This document shows positions 1 to 9,507 of a stretch of 31,498 nt of DNA, one piece after another. This DNA comes from Seminavis robusta (Eukaryota; Bacillariophyta; Bacillariophyceae; Naviculales; Naviculaceae): contig CAICTM010001334.1 in the NCBI GenBank assembly GCA_903772945.1, positions 1-31,498 on the forward strand, read 5' to 3'. A program made the translations under genes and the position numbers. Below the pieces are notes generated by a model. That model made no database searches. It was not told the origin of the DNA and saw only the letters and a program-made list of their open reading frames with translations. The stretch's first letter is position 1, and the number at the start of each line of letters is the position of its first letter.

Positions 1-761
1 GTGGTGAGTGATATCAGCGTAATATACTCTACTGATCCTTGAGCCTTCTTTTGAAGATAGATGGACAAGTCGAAATGCTCAGTGAGACTGAAATAATGGA
101 TACCTTCTTTGTCTGCATTGCTGGGTCTTTGGCCCTTGTCCCATCCTTTTTGGATTTCCACCACATTCGGATTGCTGCGCATATCTGGTCCAACAATGGG
201 AATTCTGGATCGGGATCCCCAAACGGTCCTTGTCGTTTTCTTATTGAGACCAGTCTTTTCCACATAAACGACAAATTTGTTTGTTTTGCACCAAGGACAA
301 GGAGTCAAGACACCAATCCTCCCACTACTGGAGTCTTGACGGCGGTATTCTGGGAATTTCAGAAGAATATCGCGGTGAAATACGTCGGGCCAACAAATGA
401 GGATTTGTGTGTCCACAGGTACCTCAAACTCACTAGCTGCCTTTTTCATCGAGACTTGATCCCATTGTGGATCGATTCCCTGGAATTTACTAGTATGCAA
501 GTGTTGTCTGGCTCGTATTTCAGGTGTTGTCACGTGATGAATGAATCCATGAGGAAAGAATTTCGCAAAGTAGTCATCCAGTTCTGCTCCATCAGGAACG
601 ATTTGACGATTCTTTCGTGCAGCTCTGCCACAGGAACCGGGCTTTGAATTCCTGAATACCTGACCAGTTTCATCCACACAGGGAAACCAGTCGCTCCGGT
701 ACATTCTTCGAAGGTACCGGTCAATTCCAGAAAGAGACCCATCTCTATCGGGTGGCTCCAT
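1..761 (-). CDS. Partial uncharacterised protein, runs off the left edge, possibly mobile-element-derived
   Basis: An uninterrupted minus-strand frame starts at an ATG (759-761), directly preceded in frame by a TAA stop. It runs at least 253 codons to the first base of the window without a stop, so the 3' end is missing. The N-terminal part carries scattered cysteines (SDWFPCVDETG, PGSCGRAARKNR). A CPWC pair follows at residues 155-158 after a hydrophobic-aromatic stretch (ILICWPDVFHRDILLKFPEY), then a basic segment (NKKTTRTVWGSRSR). The composition and the single CxxC followed by beta-strand-like sequence suggest a zinc-binding domain. They recall uncharacterised DUF6729-like domains found in repeated, transposon-associated proteins, but this family guess is recall only. 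The frame has no obvious introns. It could also be a 3' exon of a longer gene whose start lies upstream. The frame is convincing; the function is unknown. Confidence 0.6.
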   Translation of the reverse strand, partial: MEPPDRDGSLSGIDRYLRRMYRSDWFPCVDETGQVFRNSKPGSCGRAARKNRQIVPDGAELDDYFAKFFPHGFIHHVTTPEIRARQHLHTSKFQGIDPQWDQVSMKKAASEFEVPVDTQILICWPDVFHRDILLKFPEYRRQDSSSGRIGVLTPCPWCKTNKFVVYVEKTGLNKKTTRTVWGSRSRIPIVGPDMRSNPNVVEIQKGWDKGQRPSNADKEGIHYFSLTEHFDLSIYLQKKAQGSVEYITLISLT

Positions 762-1277
762 TTAAATGCGATTTGATCCGACAAAGCGTTCTTCTGGCCT
801 TTCTCCTGGGAGGTTCCTGGGAGGACATGCGTATAGTAGCTAGTGCGTAGTATGCTCAACAACACTCCATTGAGGTCTCGAGAGTGCGTTGATATTGTTT
901 TGCGGTTTGCGATGGTGACTTTTTGGGTTGGTGGTGGAAGATACCGCACCGGTTGGCCTCGGACGACGGGAACAGGCAGCTCTGCTGTTTAACCAGCAGT
1001 GGGTGCCACGGCTATCACGGTTAAAATTCAACGTATCGGATGCAACGAACGAGTGGGATATTCATTAAGTAGCTAGCAAACTAGTACTGACCTTAGCTAT
1101 TTTTTAATACTCTTTGATTTGATTATCTATTAGTCATGTAGACGCTGATGCTAGCTAAAAAGGGACTTCTGAGCAGGCAGTGGCTCCGTCTCTCCAAAGA
1201 GATGTGTGCCTCTGCAAAGCTAACATTCCATGTCTTCATTTTCTCCCCACTTTGGCGGTTGCATTATTTCCTCATCA
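762..1277. other. Intergenic, no gene seen
   Basis: This is the spacer between the left partial frame and the 3' end of the p24 gene. Short open frames occur on the minus strand, but none has convincing protein-like sequence. No RNA gene or repeat stands out. Confidence 0.5.
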
Positions 1278-2168
1278 TTACATGAGTTTCTTTTTCTTGA
1301 AATACCTCTTCAAATAGGTGACTTGTACATAGGTAACACCCAGCAAGATGACCCCGGAAACCATGGAAAAGTACTGCACTCGTTGATTGATGCTATCGGC
1401 AGTGTGACGCATTCGTTCCTCCCTATCCGTCATGTACTTCATTTCTCGCAACACAGTATTGGCCGCTTTGATGCTCTTTTCCAGCGATTCCTCCAATGGA
1501 CTGAGGTGTTTTTCCTTGACGAAATTGGGTTCGTTCGAGTCTTGCTCCTCGGGATCGCCATTGAGCATGACAATATCCATCACCACTTGGACAGATTCGT
1601 CCTCATTTTCCTTGTTGTCAAAACAAATGCTGTATCCACTAAGGTCTTCATCATCATCCGCACTGACTGGCAGAACCTTTTTGTGGGCTTCTCGAACCTT
1701 GTTAATGACACTTGGACTGAAGAACTTGATCGGCAAAACTCGCGAGGAAGGATCCGCCGCCGAGTCCAATGAGACGACAACTTTGAGTTTGGCGGTAACA
1801 CCATCGGTGCGTCCTTGCAGGAATTTGTTAATGACATCTTTCAAGTCAGAGGGTGGATTTGCTGGTAACTGGGTCGGCAAATTCCCTCCGGCACTTCGTT
1901 GGTTGGACATTTCGATGATTTGTTCGACCACCCAGTTTTCCATATGGGCGCCACCATCTTTGCTATTTTCGGATACTTCTTCCCCAAGAGGCAGGGCCAA
2001 AAATACCAAATGAGCATCATCGTCTTCCGGAATGTTGAATTTAAAGCATCTTTCTTGCTGCTCGGATACCTGCAAAATCAATGGGTAGCCCCAGCTGCCT
2101 TGCCAACAACAGGCCAATGATAGCAAGAGCTGTAGCAATAGTGCTGATGATCGGTGTAAGGGATTCAT
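1278..2168 (-). CDS. p24/TMED (emp24/gp25L) family cargo receptor
   Basis: Single-exon gene for 296 residues. Members of this family cycle between ER and Golgi in COPII/COPI vesicles and help select cargo, including GPI-anchored proteins. The order seen is: a cleavable signal peptide (1-27, Leu-rich, ending WGSWG); a lumenal GOLD-like domain with the usual cysteine pair (ERCFKF near residue 40 and YSICFD near 180); a heptad-rich segment (about 215-262); a membrane span (about 263-284, YFSMVSGVILLGVTYVQVTYL-like); and a ten-residue cytosolic tail, KRYFKKKKLM. The tail has both the aromatic signal (YF) and a KKxx dilysine COPI-retrieval signal, which is diagnostic. It is longer than typical p24 proteins (200-230 residues) because of acidic insertions in the lumenal part. 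The exact TMED subfamily cannot be assigned. Confidence 0.9.
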   Translation of the reverse strand: MNPLHRSSALLLQLLLSLACCWQGSWGYPLILQVSEQQERCFKFNIPEDDDAHLVFLALPLGEEVSENSKDGGAHMENWVVEQIIEMSNQRSAGGNLPTQLPANPPSDLKDVINKFLQGRTDGVTAKLKVVVSLDSAADPSSRVLPIKFFSPSVINKVREAHKKVLPVSADDDEDLSGYSICFDNKENEDESVQVVMDIVMLNGDPEEQDSNEPNFVKEKHLSPLEESLEKSIKAANTVLREMKYMTDREERMRHTADSINQRVQYFSMVSGVILLGVTYVQVTYLKRYFKKKKLM

Positions 2169-3410
2169 GGCTTGCTAGTTAGTATTCCCTAGTAGTGGAC
2201 GAAAGAGGTGGGCCGAGTAGTAATTCAAGAGAAGAGGTCGGAGGCGACAGGTGCGGCCATGGTCGGCTGTTGCATGTGTGGCGTAAGGAATAAGATCCAA
2301 GCTTTTAACTCCAGTACGGGTAGGGCTAAGTTGCTCGAATAGAGAGAATTCGATTCCACTCGAATTCAATCCAAATCGATTCGATTCAATTCGGCAACAA
2401 TCTCCTCCACGCTCTGCTCCTGCGCTCCGATCACAACATTTTTTCTTCGTTCCCCCCCAGCTACCGGTAGCTAGACAAAGCACATGTACATCAGGTAGTA
2501 GCTGCTTGTGCTGGCTGCAGCATCAGCTGCTGCTGCTGCTCAGGAGCGTTTTCAACTACTGCTATCGTCTTACCATGTCAAGGAGGTTGCAGCAGGCAAC
2601 CCAGTCGAACCTCTGGAAAGCGTGCCGGTACTACCGGTAGCTAGGACCAGACTACATTGCGAAGAAGTGGACACCAAGGAAAGAGAATGAAGCAGTGGAT
2701 CGGGTGCGTGTTGCTGGGCTGAATTTGGCTAACAGGGGCGCAAGCGCTGGCTACATAAGGACAACACGACGACCTCACCAAAATTGTCATTGCACATGAG
2801 ACCAGCACCAGGCATGTTTCGAATTGACCGTTGGTTGGGGGCTGACAGAAGTGCGCGAAGACAAATCGGTGCACCACACTCCTCATTCATTCCATTCGCC
2901 AAATTGTTTGTTCCAAAACATCAATCAATGTTCTGAAGTCTGACCCCCAAAACGCCTTGGAGCAAATCTACCCTCCCGATGTAACATCCTTTCCCGTGCA
3001 CACTGGTGTCCCCTTCTGCGATTGCAGTACATTCGAATGTCCAACACCCAATTCTGTCCCCGATCCTCCCGGTGGACTCGTAGCATCCGTTTGTCCACTG
3101 GGATAAGTGCCAGCGCTGCAAATTGCTTGTTTGGGGGTTGCATGAGCTCTGCATCAATCTCGAATTTGCAGTCTAGCTAGCGTACTGCATGGCCAAGAAC
3201 AACCACCAAAATAGCTTGCATTCTATTAGTAGCTTAGAATTAGTCGCATTCCCCATGATAGTACTGCAGGAACACTCCTTAGCTCAAGGGATTCCCTCAT
3301 CATAACCACCACCCTGACGGTTGCACGAGGGTTTCATACCGTACATAGATTGATTCCAACACCAAAACCACATACTCTCACCACCACATTACACGTAACC
3401 TGTTTGGTTT
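2169..3410. other. Intergenic region, no supported gene
   Basis: About 1.2 kb between the p24 start and the 3' end of the next minus-strand gene, holding the p24 promoter. Small open frames (2508-2690 plus, 2921-3157 minus) lack convincing features. An 8-bp-arm hairpin, GAATTCGA/TCGAATTC (2346-2367), sits in an AATTCGATTC-rich patch. Two TACCGGTAG motifs lie near 2464 and 2632. Confidence 0.5.
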
Positions 3411-5655
3411 TCAAACAGCCTTCATCAAACTTCTCAGTCCGTTTGCCGCCACAACTGTCAGGCTGCAATGATGCATATCGTTTGCATCACCAGCTTTCTT
3501 CTCTTCCATGCCACTGGCACTCTCGTCCATGCTGCTTGCACTGCTGCGACGACGGTTCGCGCTCTTCTGCAGAGCGTACTTTTCCTTTTGTCGGTCGCGG
3601 CAACGCAAGCACTTGGTGGCAAGAGACTTGTCGCCGAAGTGACACCAAGGACGGAAATTCTTGCATCCCTTGCACCACTTGATCTCCATCGCATCCAGCT
3701 CCAACGCGACCCAGACGGTCACGTCACAGGCGGTGCAAACACCCTTGTTTTGGCGTGGAATGATATGATTCGAGCCAGAAGCATCCGCCGACGAAGGATC
3801 CTCGGGGAGGCTAGAAGCACTCTCGGCACTGGCTTTTTTGGCACGAACATAGGTAGCTGAGACGCGCAATTGGCCGCACATGACACAACGTTTCTTGCCG
3901 TTAGCACAACCACCTTCCCCGTCACCGCCCCCAGAGTTGCGGCCCTTGATCAAGAGATCTGGAAAGTTCACGAGACGGTGGAAGTCAGGAAGGATCACTT
4001 CTTTGTTGATTTCGGCGTCACTGAAGAGAACGTGGCAAGAGAGATAATCATATAAGAACTACTGTTGACTCGGTGAATGCGGTTGGAATGCGTGCAATGA
4101 ACTTACCTCCAGTATTTGGATGGCACTGGCGGATTCAATGGAATGCAGCGCCTTCCGTTTCCAGCAGCGTCAGCCGCTGGTTCCATCACTGAAGCCGATG
4201 GAGACTTTCTGGCCTGACTTGTGGCGACCGTGGGGCTGGGCGCAGAAGCCGCTTTTTGCTCAAAAACATGCTTTGGTCTCTGCTGTTCTGGAGAAAAGGA
4301 GGAAGGTGATGGAGACGGGGACTCAATCCTTGCCCTGGCATAAAATGGAGGAATGACAGCAAAAGCTGGTCTTCCTCGGGCAGACATGCTTCGAGGATGA
4401 TACATCGATGGGACGTGGACAGGCGAAGGCATACCTGCGGGGAAAGGTCTCATGCCATGTGGGTGTGGGTATGCCACGTATGAACCGTGAAGACCAGGTC
4501 GCAATGGAGGCATTGGAGGACCATATGACCCATTCGAAAGGGACCTCCAGGGGATGGATAAGGACGATGGGGCGAGCCAGCCATGACTCGGCTATGATCA
4601 GGAGAGAGACTTCCTTCCACACTGTAGGACATTTCATCGTCATATTCAGCCTTGGGGTACTCATTCGACGACGCTGGGGAAATGATTCTTTGCTTTTTCG
4701 GTGATCCATCATCTGAAAACGAAAACGCAGTCTTCTCCACTGCAGCAGCCGATTCAATGGCCGCCTTGGCCTCGTCAGTAGTCGATTCTTCTTGTGATCG
4801 TTGGCTGGCTTCGCTGATGGCTGCAGCAGACTCTGCGAGGGCTTCGAGTGAACTTTTTGGTCTTGCATCTTGCTCAACAGACTCGTCGCAATTTTCAGGG
4901 CTTACGGCTGTCGCGTGAGGGTCTAGACGCGGCTTCTTGAGGATCGACTTTGGTGGATAGCCCAAAGACACTCTCTTGGGTGCAGGTGAACGCCTTTCAA
5001 GTTCTTCATCATTGGCTGAACATTGGCGTGCCATGAACATTGGAGGAATAGGACGTCGGAAATGAGGTGGAAGAGAGGATGGGCCAACGGCACGTGGATG
5101 AGGATGATAAGGAGGACGGGGAGGAGGAGGCCCGGCCCACATTGGGAAACCGCCTCTTGGCGCCCCTCTTCGCATGAACCTGGGAGAGTGTTCAGGTGGT
5201 ATCGGGCTAACGCCTGATGGAGCACCTGCCATGCCTTGTGCATAAACAGAATGGATTCCCGGTTGACGAAAGAATCCAGTGAATCTTGGAGGATGGCCAC
5301 CAACCATAGCCCAGTGTGGGCTCATGCCAGGAGCTGCTGGTGGGACTTCGCGTCCCTCTTCGTGTTGATGTTGGTGCATCGGTGGTACAGCTGGGGGTGA
5401 TGCTGGAGCGGCATCCACTACAGTGCTGCCCTCTTTGGTTTCGTCCCTAGTAGCAGCAGGAACATCAACCACGACATTGCATTTTCCGTGCTCTTCGGCC
5501 AATGCAGCCAGAGATAGCAGCCTATTGGCGGCGCTCTCTGCCGCCTTTACTGGGCACTCAGCATCGTCTTGATCGGCATTGATGTTTTTGGAGCATGCTG
5601 AGACACTCGATACGGTGTCGCTGTCCGTCGCTTCATTTCCGTGCAGATGGGGCAT
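3411..5655 (-). CDS. Pro-rich protein with four CxxC pairs (putative zinc-binding), two exons, one frame break
   Basis: Exon 1 is 5655-4107 and exon 2 is 4020-3411. The intron, 4106-4021 (86 bp), has a consensus donor GAG|GTAAGT and acceptor CTTCAG, and joins KYW to SDAEINKEV in phase 2. Exon 1 is open to 4450 in one frame, but the protein-like sequence (GPPMPPLRPG onward) continues in another frame. One base seems to be missing near the CCC at 4529-4531. With that base the two exons make exactly 720 codons (719 residues). Residues about 85-250 and 380-500 are Pro/Gly/His-rich and disordered. Exon 2 has C562xxC565, C612xxC615, C633xxC636 and C654xxC657, spaced for two zinc sites, with a basic C-terminal stretch (RCRDRQKEKYALQK). 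A nucleic-acid-associated role is possible but unproven; I do not recognise the family. Confidence 0.72.
4529..4531 (-). other. Apparent one-base frame break in exon 1 of the CxxC gene
   Basis: The frame carrying SPGGPFRMG upstream closes at 4450 after low-quality sequence. The overlapping frame carries SYGPPMPPLRPG and leads into a perfect splice donor. Rereading one G of the GGG run (CCC on the plus strand) joins them. A sequencing indel, a real mutation, or a -1 shift could explain it. Confidence 0.65.
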
Positions 5656-6275
5656 CCTTGCTTTGCTATTGATTGCTGATGGCTGATCAGAGGTACGAAT
5701 CCAAGAAGAAGAAGAGACAGATATGGAAGGAGAGAAACTTTATCAATGGAGTGTCATTCGTCCAATGTGTGGATGGGACTCTTGCAGTAGGCAAAAGCTA
5801 TCGCTGGTCTGCTCATCGGCCCTTACTTAGGCCAGAGGAGAGTCTAACAAAACAAAATTTCGGCCAAAACAGAATATCTCATTTCCTTGGCGGCAGCACG
5901 ACCCAGGATGGTATTTAGGATTCACTGCGCTCCTCTCTGCATGGTTACTTAGCCATCACTTTCATCACTTAGATCTAAATACCGTAGATACTTAGACGAC
6001 CGATGCGGGCTCTAAATTTGGCGTAGCCAACGTGCAAAACGATGAAAATTGTGCTTGCTCTCAAAATATTTGTGGGCTCAACTGAAACAGGGCGCAAGTG
6101 TCACAGGGCGAAGCTGCACTACAGTATGGTTCCTTCGAGAGTTTTCCAGAATGTTCTTGTTGTCCTTGGATTTTTGGCCTTCTCGTGAGTTAGCCTCAAA
6201 ATTCGGAGGACAAGTCTTGTGGGTTAGCGAGCAGCACAACTGGAGACGTCTCTCGTCACAAGAGCTGTCTCTCCG

Positions 6276-6743
6276 GGTCTGTTGGGTTGGAAACTTTTTG
6301 ATGGAGAGCTTCAGTTGCGGTACTGTACGGTATGAGTCCATATAGATGCTCGATCGACGCACTTCTGTTTTCGTCTGTGTACGTCTGTGTACGAGGGGGT
6401 TGCCAACTCTGACTACCACCAATGACAGCGACGAGGCATGCTTCATCATGTGAAGGTCGGATCCTGACCCAATTTCGGTGTTCGTGTACAGAGTGAATAT
6501 TTCGATGATGCCGACCGAGAAGGGGCCTGTACCGTACGGTACAGTACCTCTTGGCTGGGATCGCAGGAAAGCGAGGTGCAATCTTTATCGGTACCGGTAG
6601 TAGTGGCACCGGTACGAGTATTAATTAACAGAAGGCATGGAGCATTCTTGATCTTCAAGCACTTTATCACCTGAACGATCCAATCACCGCCTACGGTACC
6701 GCAACTGAAGCGCACCATCAAAAAAATTTCAATCCAACAGACC
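6276..6743. repeat. MITE-like element: 48-bp inverted repeat pair
   Basis: The left arm (6276-6323) and the reverse complement of the right arm (6743-6696) match at 42 of 48 positions, from GGTCTGTTGG at the outer ends to CTTCAGTTGCGGTAC at the inner ends. Similarity stops abruptly outside and inside the arms. The 372-bp interior has no convincing coding sequence but holds an 18-bp perfect palindrome. A clear target-site duplication was not found, so the class is unassigned. Confidence 0.7.
6527..6544. repeat. 18-bp perfect palindrome
   Basis: CTGTACCGTACGGTACAG reads the same on both strands. It lies inside the inverted-repeat element and is one of many GTAC-centred palindromes in the spacers of this window. 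Confidence 0.85.
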
Positions 6744-7083
6744 GTTTTGGTTACGACGTGTTTTGGTAACTTTGATCTCGCCAGATGATAGGCTCACAGG
6801 GGAGCTACCGTACCGGTATGGGAGGACAGTGATTGAATTACAAACAGGTACCTGGTACTGAAACTCAACTTGCGAGCAACCCGCTGATGGTTCCGCGCTC
6901 TGGCGTACAGTACTCTACTCTAATTTTTCTTAAAATAGCTTACGGTGTGCAACTTGCGTAGGAACAGGGTACCAGGAGCCCTTCATACCCACATCCATGC
7001 CGACTGATGTAAAATACTCTCGCATGTACAATACTCTCCCGTTACCATCCGGGTCCACGAGTCTTGCCATCGTCGAAAGTTGC

Positions 7084-8987
7084 TTAAATTTGACCTGCCT
7101 TGCGTTTCTTGCCAGTGGTCGCTTGCTTCTGCAAATCGGCCAGAGTGGACTCGAAACGATGTTCCAAGGTCATGTGGTTGTCGGGTCCGAGTCCAAGACA
7201 GGCACGCATAACATTGATGATTGCCTGGCGTTGCGTGAAAAGAGCATTGACGACAGGTGCACCGTTGGGGACAAGCGGGGCTTTCAGCATGTATGAAAGA
7301 AGAGAAAGGACTGGGTGGAATGTTTCCCAGTTTTTGCTACCCTCTTTCTTCATGGTGATACGTTCACACAGCTCACCCAGGATCACCAAATCATAGATCA
7401 AGGGAGTGGCCAACAACGAGTCCTCACAAGTGTTGTGCATGACAATCGTGTTCTTTCCACCCATGAAAATCTCGGACGTGTATTCATCCATGGCGCGTTT
7501 GGAGTCAGCCACAGTGGGCACGTACTTGATGACAACAACATGATCAGGGTGCTCGTCCTCTTCAAAAAGAAGACGGTTGGACGCAACCATGTCATCCACC
7601 ACATTGGACTTGGAAATCTCTTTGCTGCGGAACTGACTTGGAGCACTGAGATTACGACCGTCATTGTTACCAAGATGATTGTAGGACACGATACTGACGG
7701 GCTTGATACCAGCTGAGACGAGGAAGTCCACCAGAACCGATTTCATTTTGGTCTGGCCACTTTTGAAATCGTCGCCTGCGATAAAGACTTTCTTTTCACG
7801 AGCCAGCTCAATGACGCCAGGCACAAAGGTGTTCTGCGGTGACCCATTGATGAAGGTACATCCCTCCAGAATAGAAGCCACGGCAAAGACTGTGGAGGAA
7901 CTGACTTCTTCCTCACCACGCTGGATACTTTCCAACAAGTTTTCTGCCGTGTCGTTGACGCCTTCTTCCACACTAGCGAAGCGTTCGGTGTTGGCCGTCC
8001 AGAGAACAATGACCTTGTCGACCTTATTTGTTGACTTGAAATCCTTGATTTGTTTCTGTAGTTGCTCCAACTGTTCCTGTTTGGTTCCCGTCAAGACATT
8101 GTCGGCTCGTTCGCTTTGGTTGGCAGCAATAAAGTCTGGGAAGTAAACCGATGGCAAAGGCTTGATCTCCTTCATATGAGGATAGAGCTTTTCCTGGAGA
8201 TCGTACTCCAAAACTTTGGCCCTTTTCATGGCGTCACCAAGATTCATGCTATTGATGTCCCAGCCTCCCCAGACGATTTCATCTGGTTCGATCATTGGAA
8301 GCATGTTTTTCAAGGGAGTATACACCGCATTTCCACTAGCATCATTTCCAAGCTTGACAGTGGAAGCCAGCATGACACTTCCCCAGTAGTTTGATTTCTG
8401 CACTCCTTCTTTGGTGTTCCAAGTCAACTTCATCTTGTTGGCAAGAGCAGCGGCAACACATGTACTGTGATGTGGAGCACAAAATTGATTCCACAGTAAT
8501 ATCAAGAACAATGTATGGTATGAGTATTGTTTTCTTTTCGCCATACTCCAATGATTCTATAATAAACAACTTACCTCCCATTGTTGCCTCCCAATCCAAC
8601 CAACATCACTCCAACCTAAGAAAAGACCTCTGATTGTGAGTTTCTATGCCATCATTGATTGATTGATTGATGATCATCAAATAGAACAACTTTTTAAAAT
8701 TCGACAGTACATACCTTGGGAACCTTGGTCTCGGTTTTGAACTGCATCTTTGTGGAGACAGGCTTGACGGTGTTTCCCTCGACCATTGTGGTCTCATAGC
8801 TGATATCATGATTTCACCGAAGACATAATAAACTTTGTTGTTAGTTCAACAAAAAATGACAATGTCGAAAACTGAATTCCAGAGCAATTAGGACTCACGT
8901 GTAGTCACTGATGATAGCATCTTTAGTGTATTTGCAGTTGGCAGACTCAACCTTGAAGGGTCCATCGAGGTTGAGGTAGCTGCTCAT
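7084..8987 (-). CDS. INO1: Inositol-3-phosphate synthase (myo-inositol-1-phosphate synthase), four exons
   Basis: Catalyses the NAD-dependent conversion of glucose 6-phosphate to 1D-myo-inositol 3-phosphate, the committed step of inositol synthesis; usually cytosolic. Exons are 8987-8899, 8799-8715, 8615-8575 and 8464-7084. The introns are 99, 99 and 110 bp with donors GTGAGT, GTATGT and GTAAGT and AG acceptors. The joined frame is 531 residues, the usual length. The start [20 protein letters not shown] matches the family N-terminus. Joining exons 3 and 4 restores the NAD-binding loop GLGGNNGST (about 65-73), followed by [15 protein letters not shown]. The signature [20 protein letters not shown] with SKSNVVDDM lies at about 334-365. 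The ATG at 8544 is not the true start: it lies in intron 3. The gene faces the 9508 gene across a 520-bp divergent spacer. Confidence 0.96.
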
Positions 8988-9507
8988 GGTGATAAGATAA
9001 TAATGGGTATCTCTTGGACGAATAGAATGGGATGGAAAACTATCGAAACAGCTTAGAGTTGTGTGCGAGGAGTTACTGCACTGATGCTATCTTTTAACAG
9101 TCAATCTGGGCTGTGGAGCAGTGGCGAAGAGTGGATGGCTACCAATGCTGGTAGTAGGTAGGCTTCTTATTATTGTTGTGATCGGAGAGGGAGCTCTTGT
9201 GTGGACGGCTGATGTGCTCTTCGCCAACCCGTCCCACCGGTCCAACTTGAACATCAGCTAAATTGCTTCATGCAAAGCTGCGCTGCTGGCTTTAAATTTA
9301 ATTCGTGCATCCATCAAGGTCACATACGTTTATTTCTGTCACGTAGATTCGGCTGTAGATTTTGTACCGTACCTTTCGTCTACCAACCGAAGATGAATGA
9401 GGCTTCTGATCGAAAAGATGAGGTAGCTCAAGGCTACACTTTCAAATTCCGGAGCATCCTGTTCTGTTGTTGTTGGAAGACAAATAAGTAAGTAAGTAAA
9501 GTTGACC
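8988..9507. promoter_or_regulatory. Divergent intergenic region, shared promoter space
   Basis: A 520-bp spacer between the start of the inositol synthase gene (minus) and the start of the membrane protein gene (plus), so it should hold both promoters. A short AAGT tandem run (about 9485-9499) ends just before the plus-strand ATG. I cannot identify specific sites. Confidence 0.45.

Larger units (their letters stand above)
5656..7083. other. Intergenic region with inverted repeat and palindromes, no supported gene
   Basis: About 1.4 kb between the CxxC gene and the 3' end of the inositol synthase gene. The longest open frame (6078-6581 minus) overlaps the inverted repeat at 6276-6743 and looks non-coding. 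The region is dense in GGTACC, TACCGGTA and GTACGGTAC motifs. Confidence 0.5.

Noticed and set aside
1230..2013. Plus-strand frames opposite the p24 gene (180 and 193 codons)
   Set aside because: They are antisense shadows of a well-supported minus-strand gene.
6078..6581. 167-codon minus-strand frame
   Set aside because: It runs through one arm of the inverted repeat and the 18-bp palindrome, with no domain or coding-like bias.
7084..8544. Inositol synthase starting at the ATG at 8544
   Set aside because: That ATG and the following residues lie in an intron. The real N-terminus, including the GGNNGS loop, is encoded by three upstream exons with consensus splice sites.
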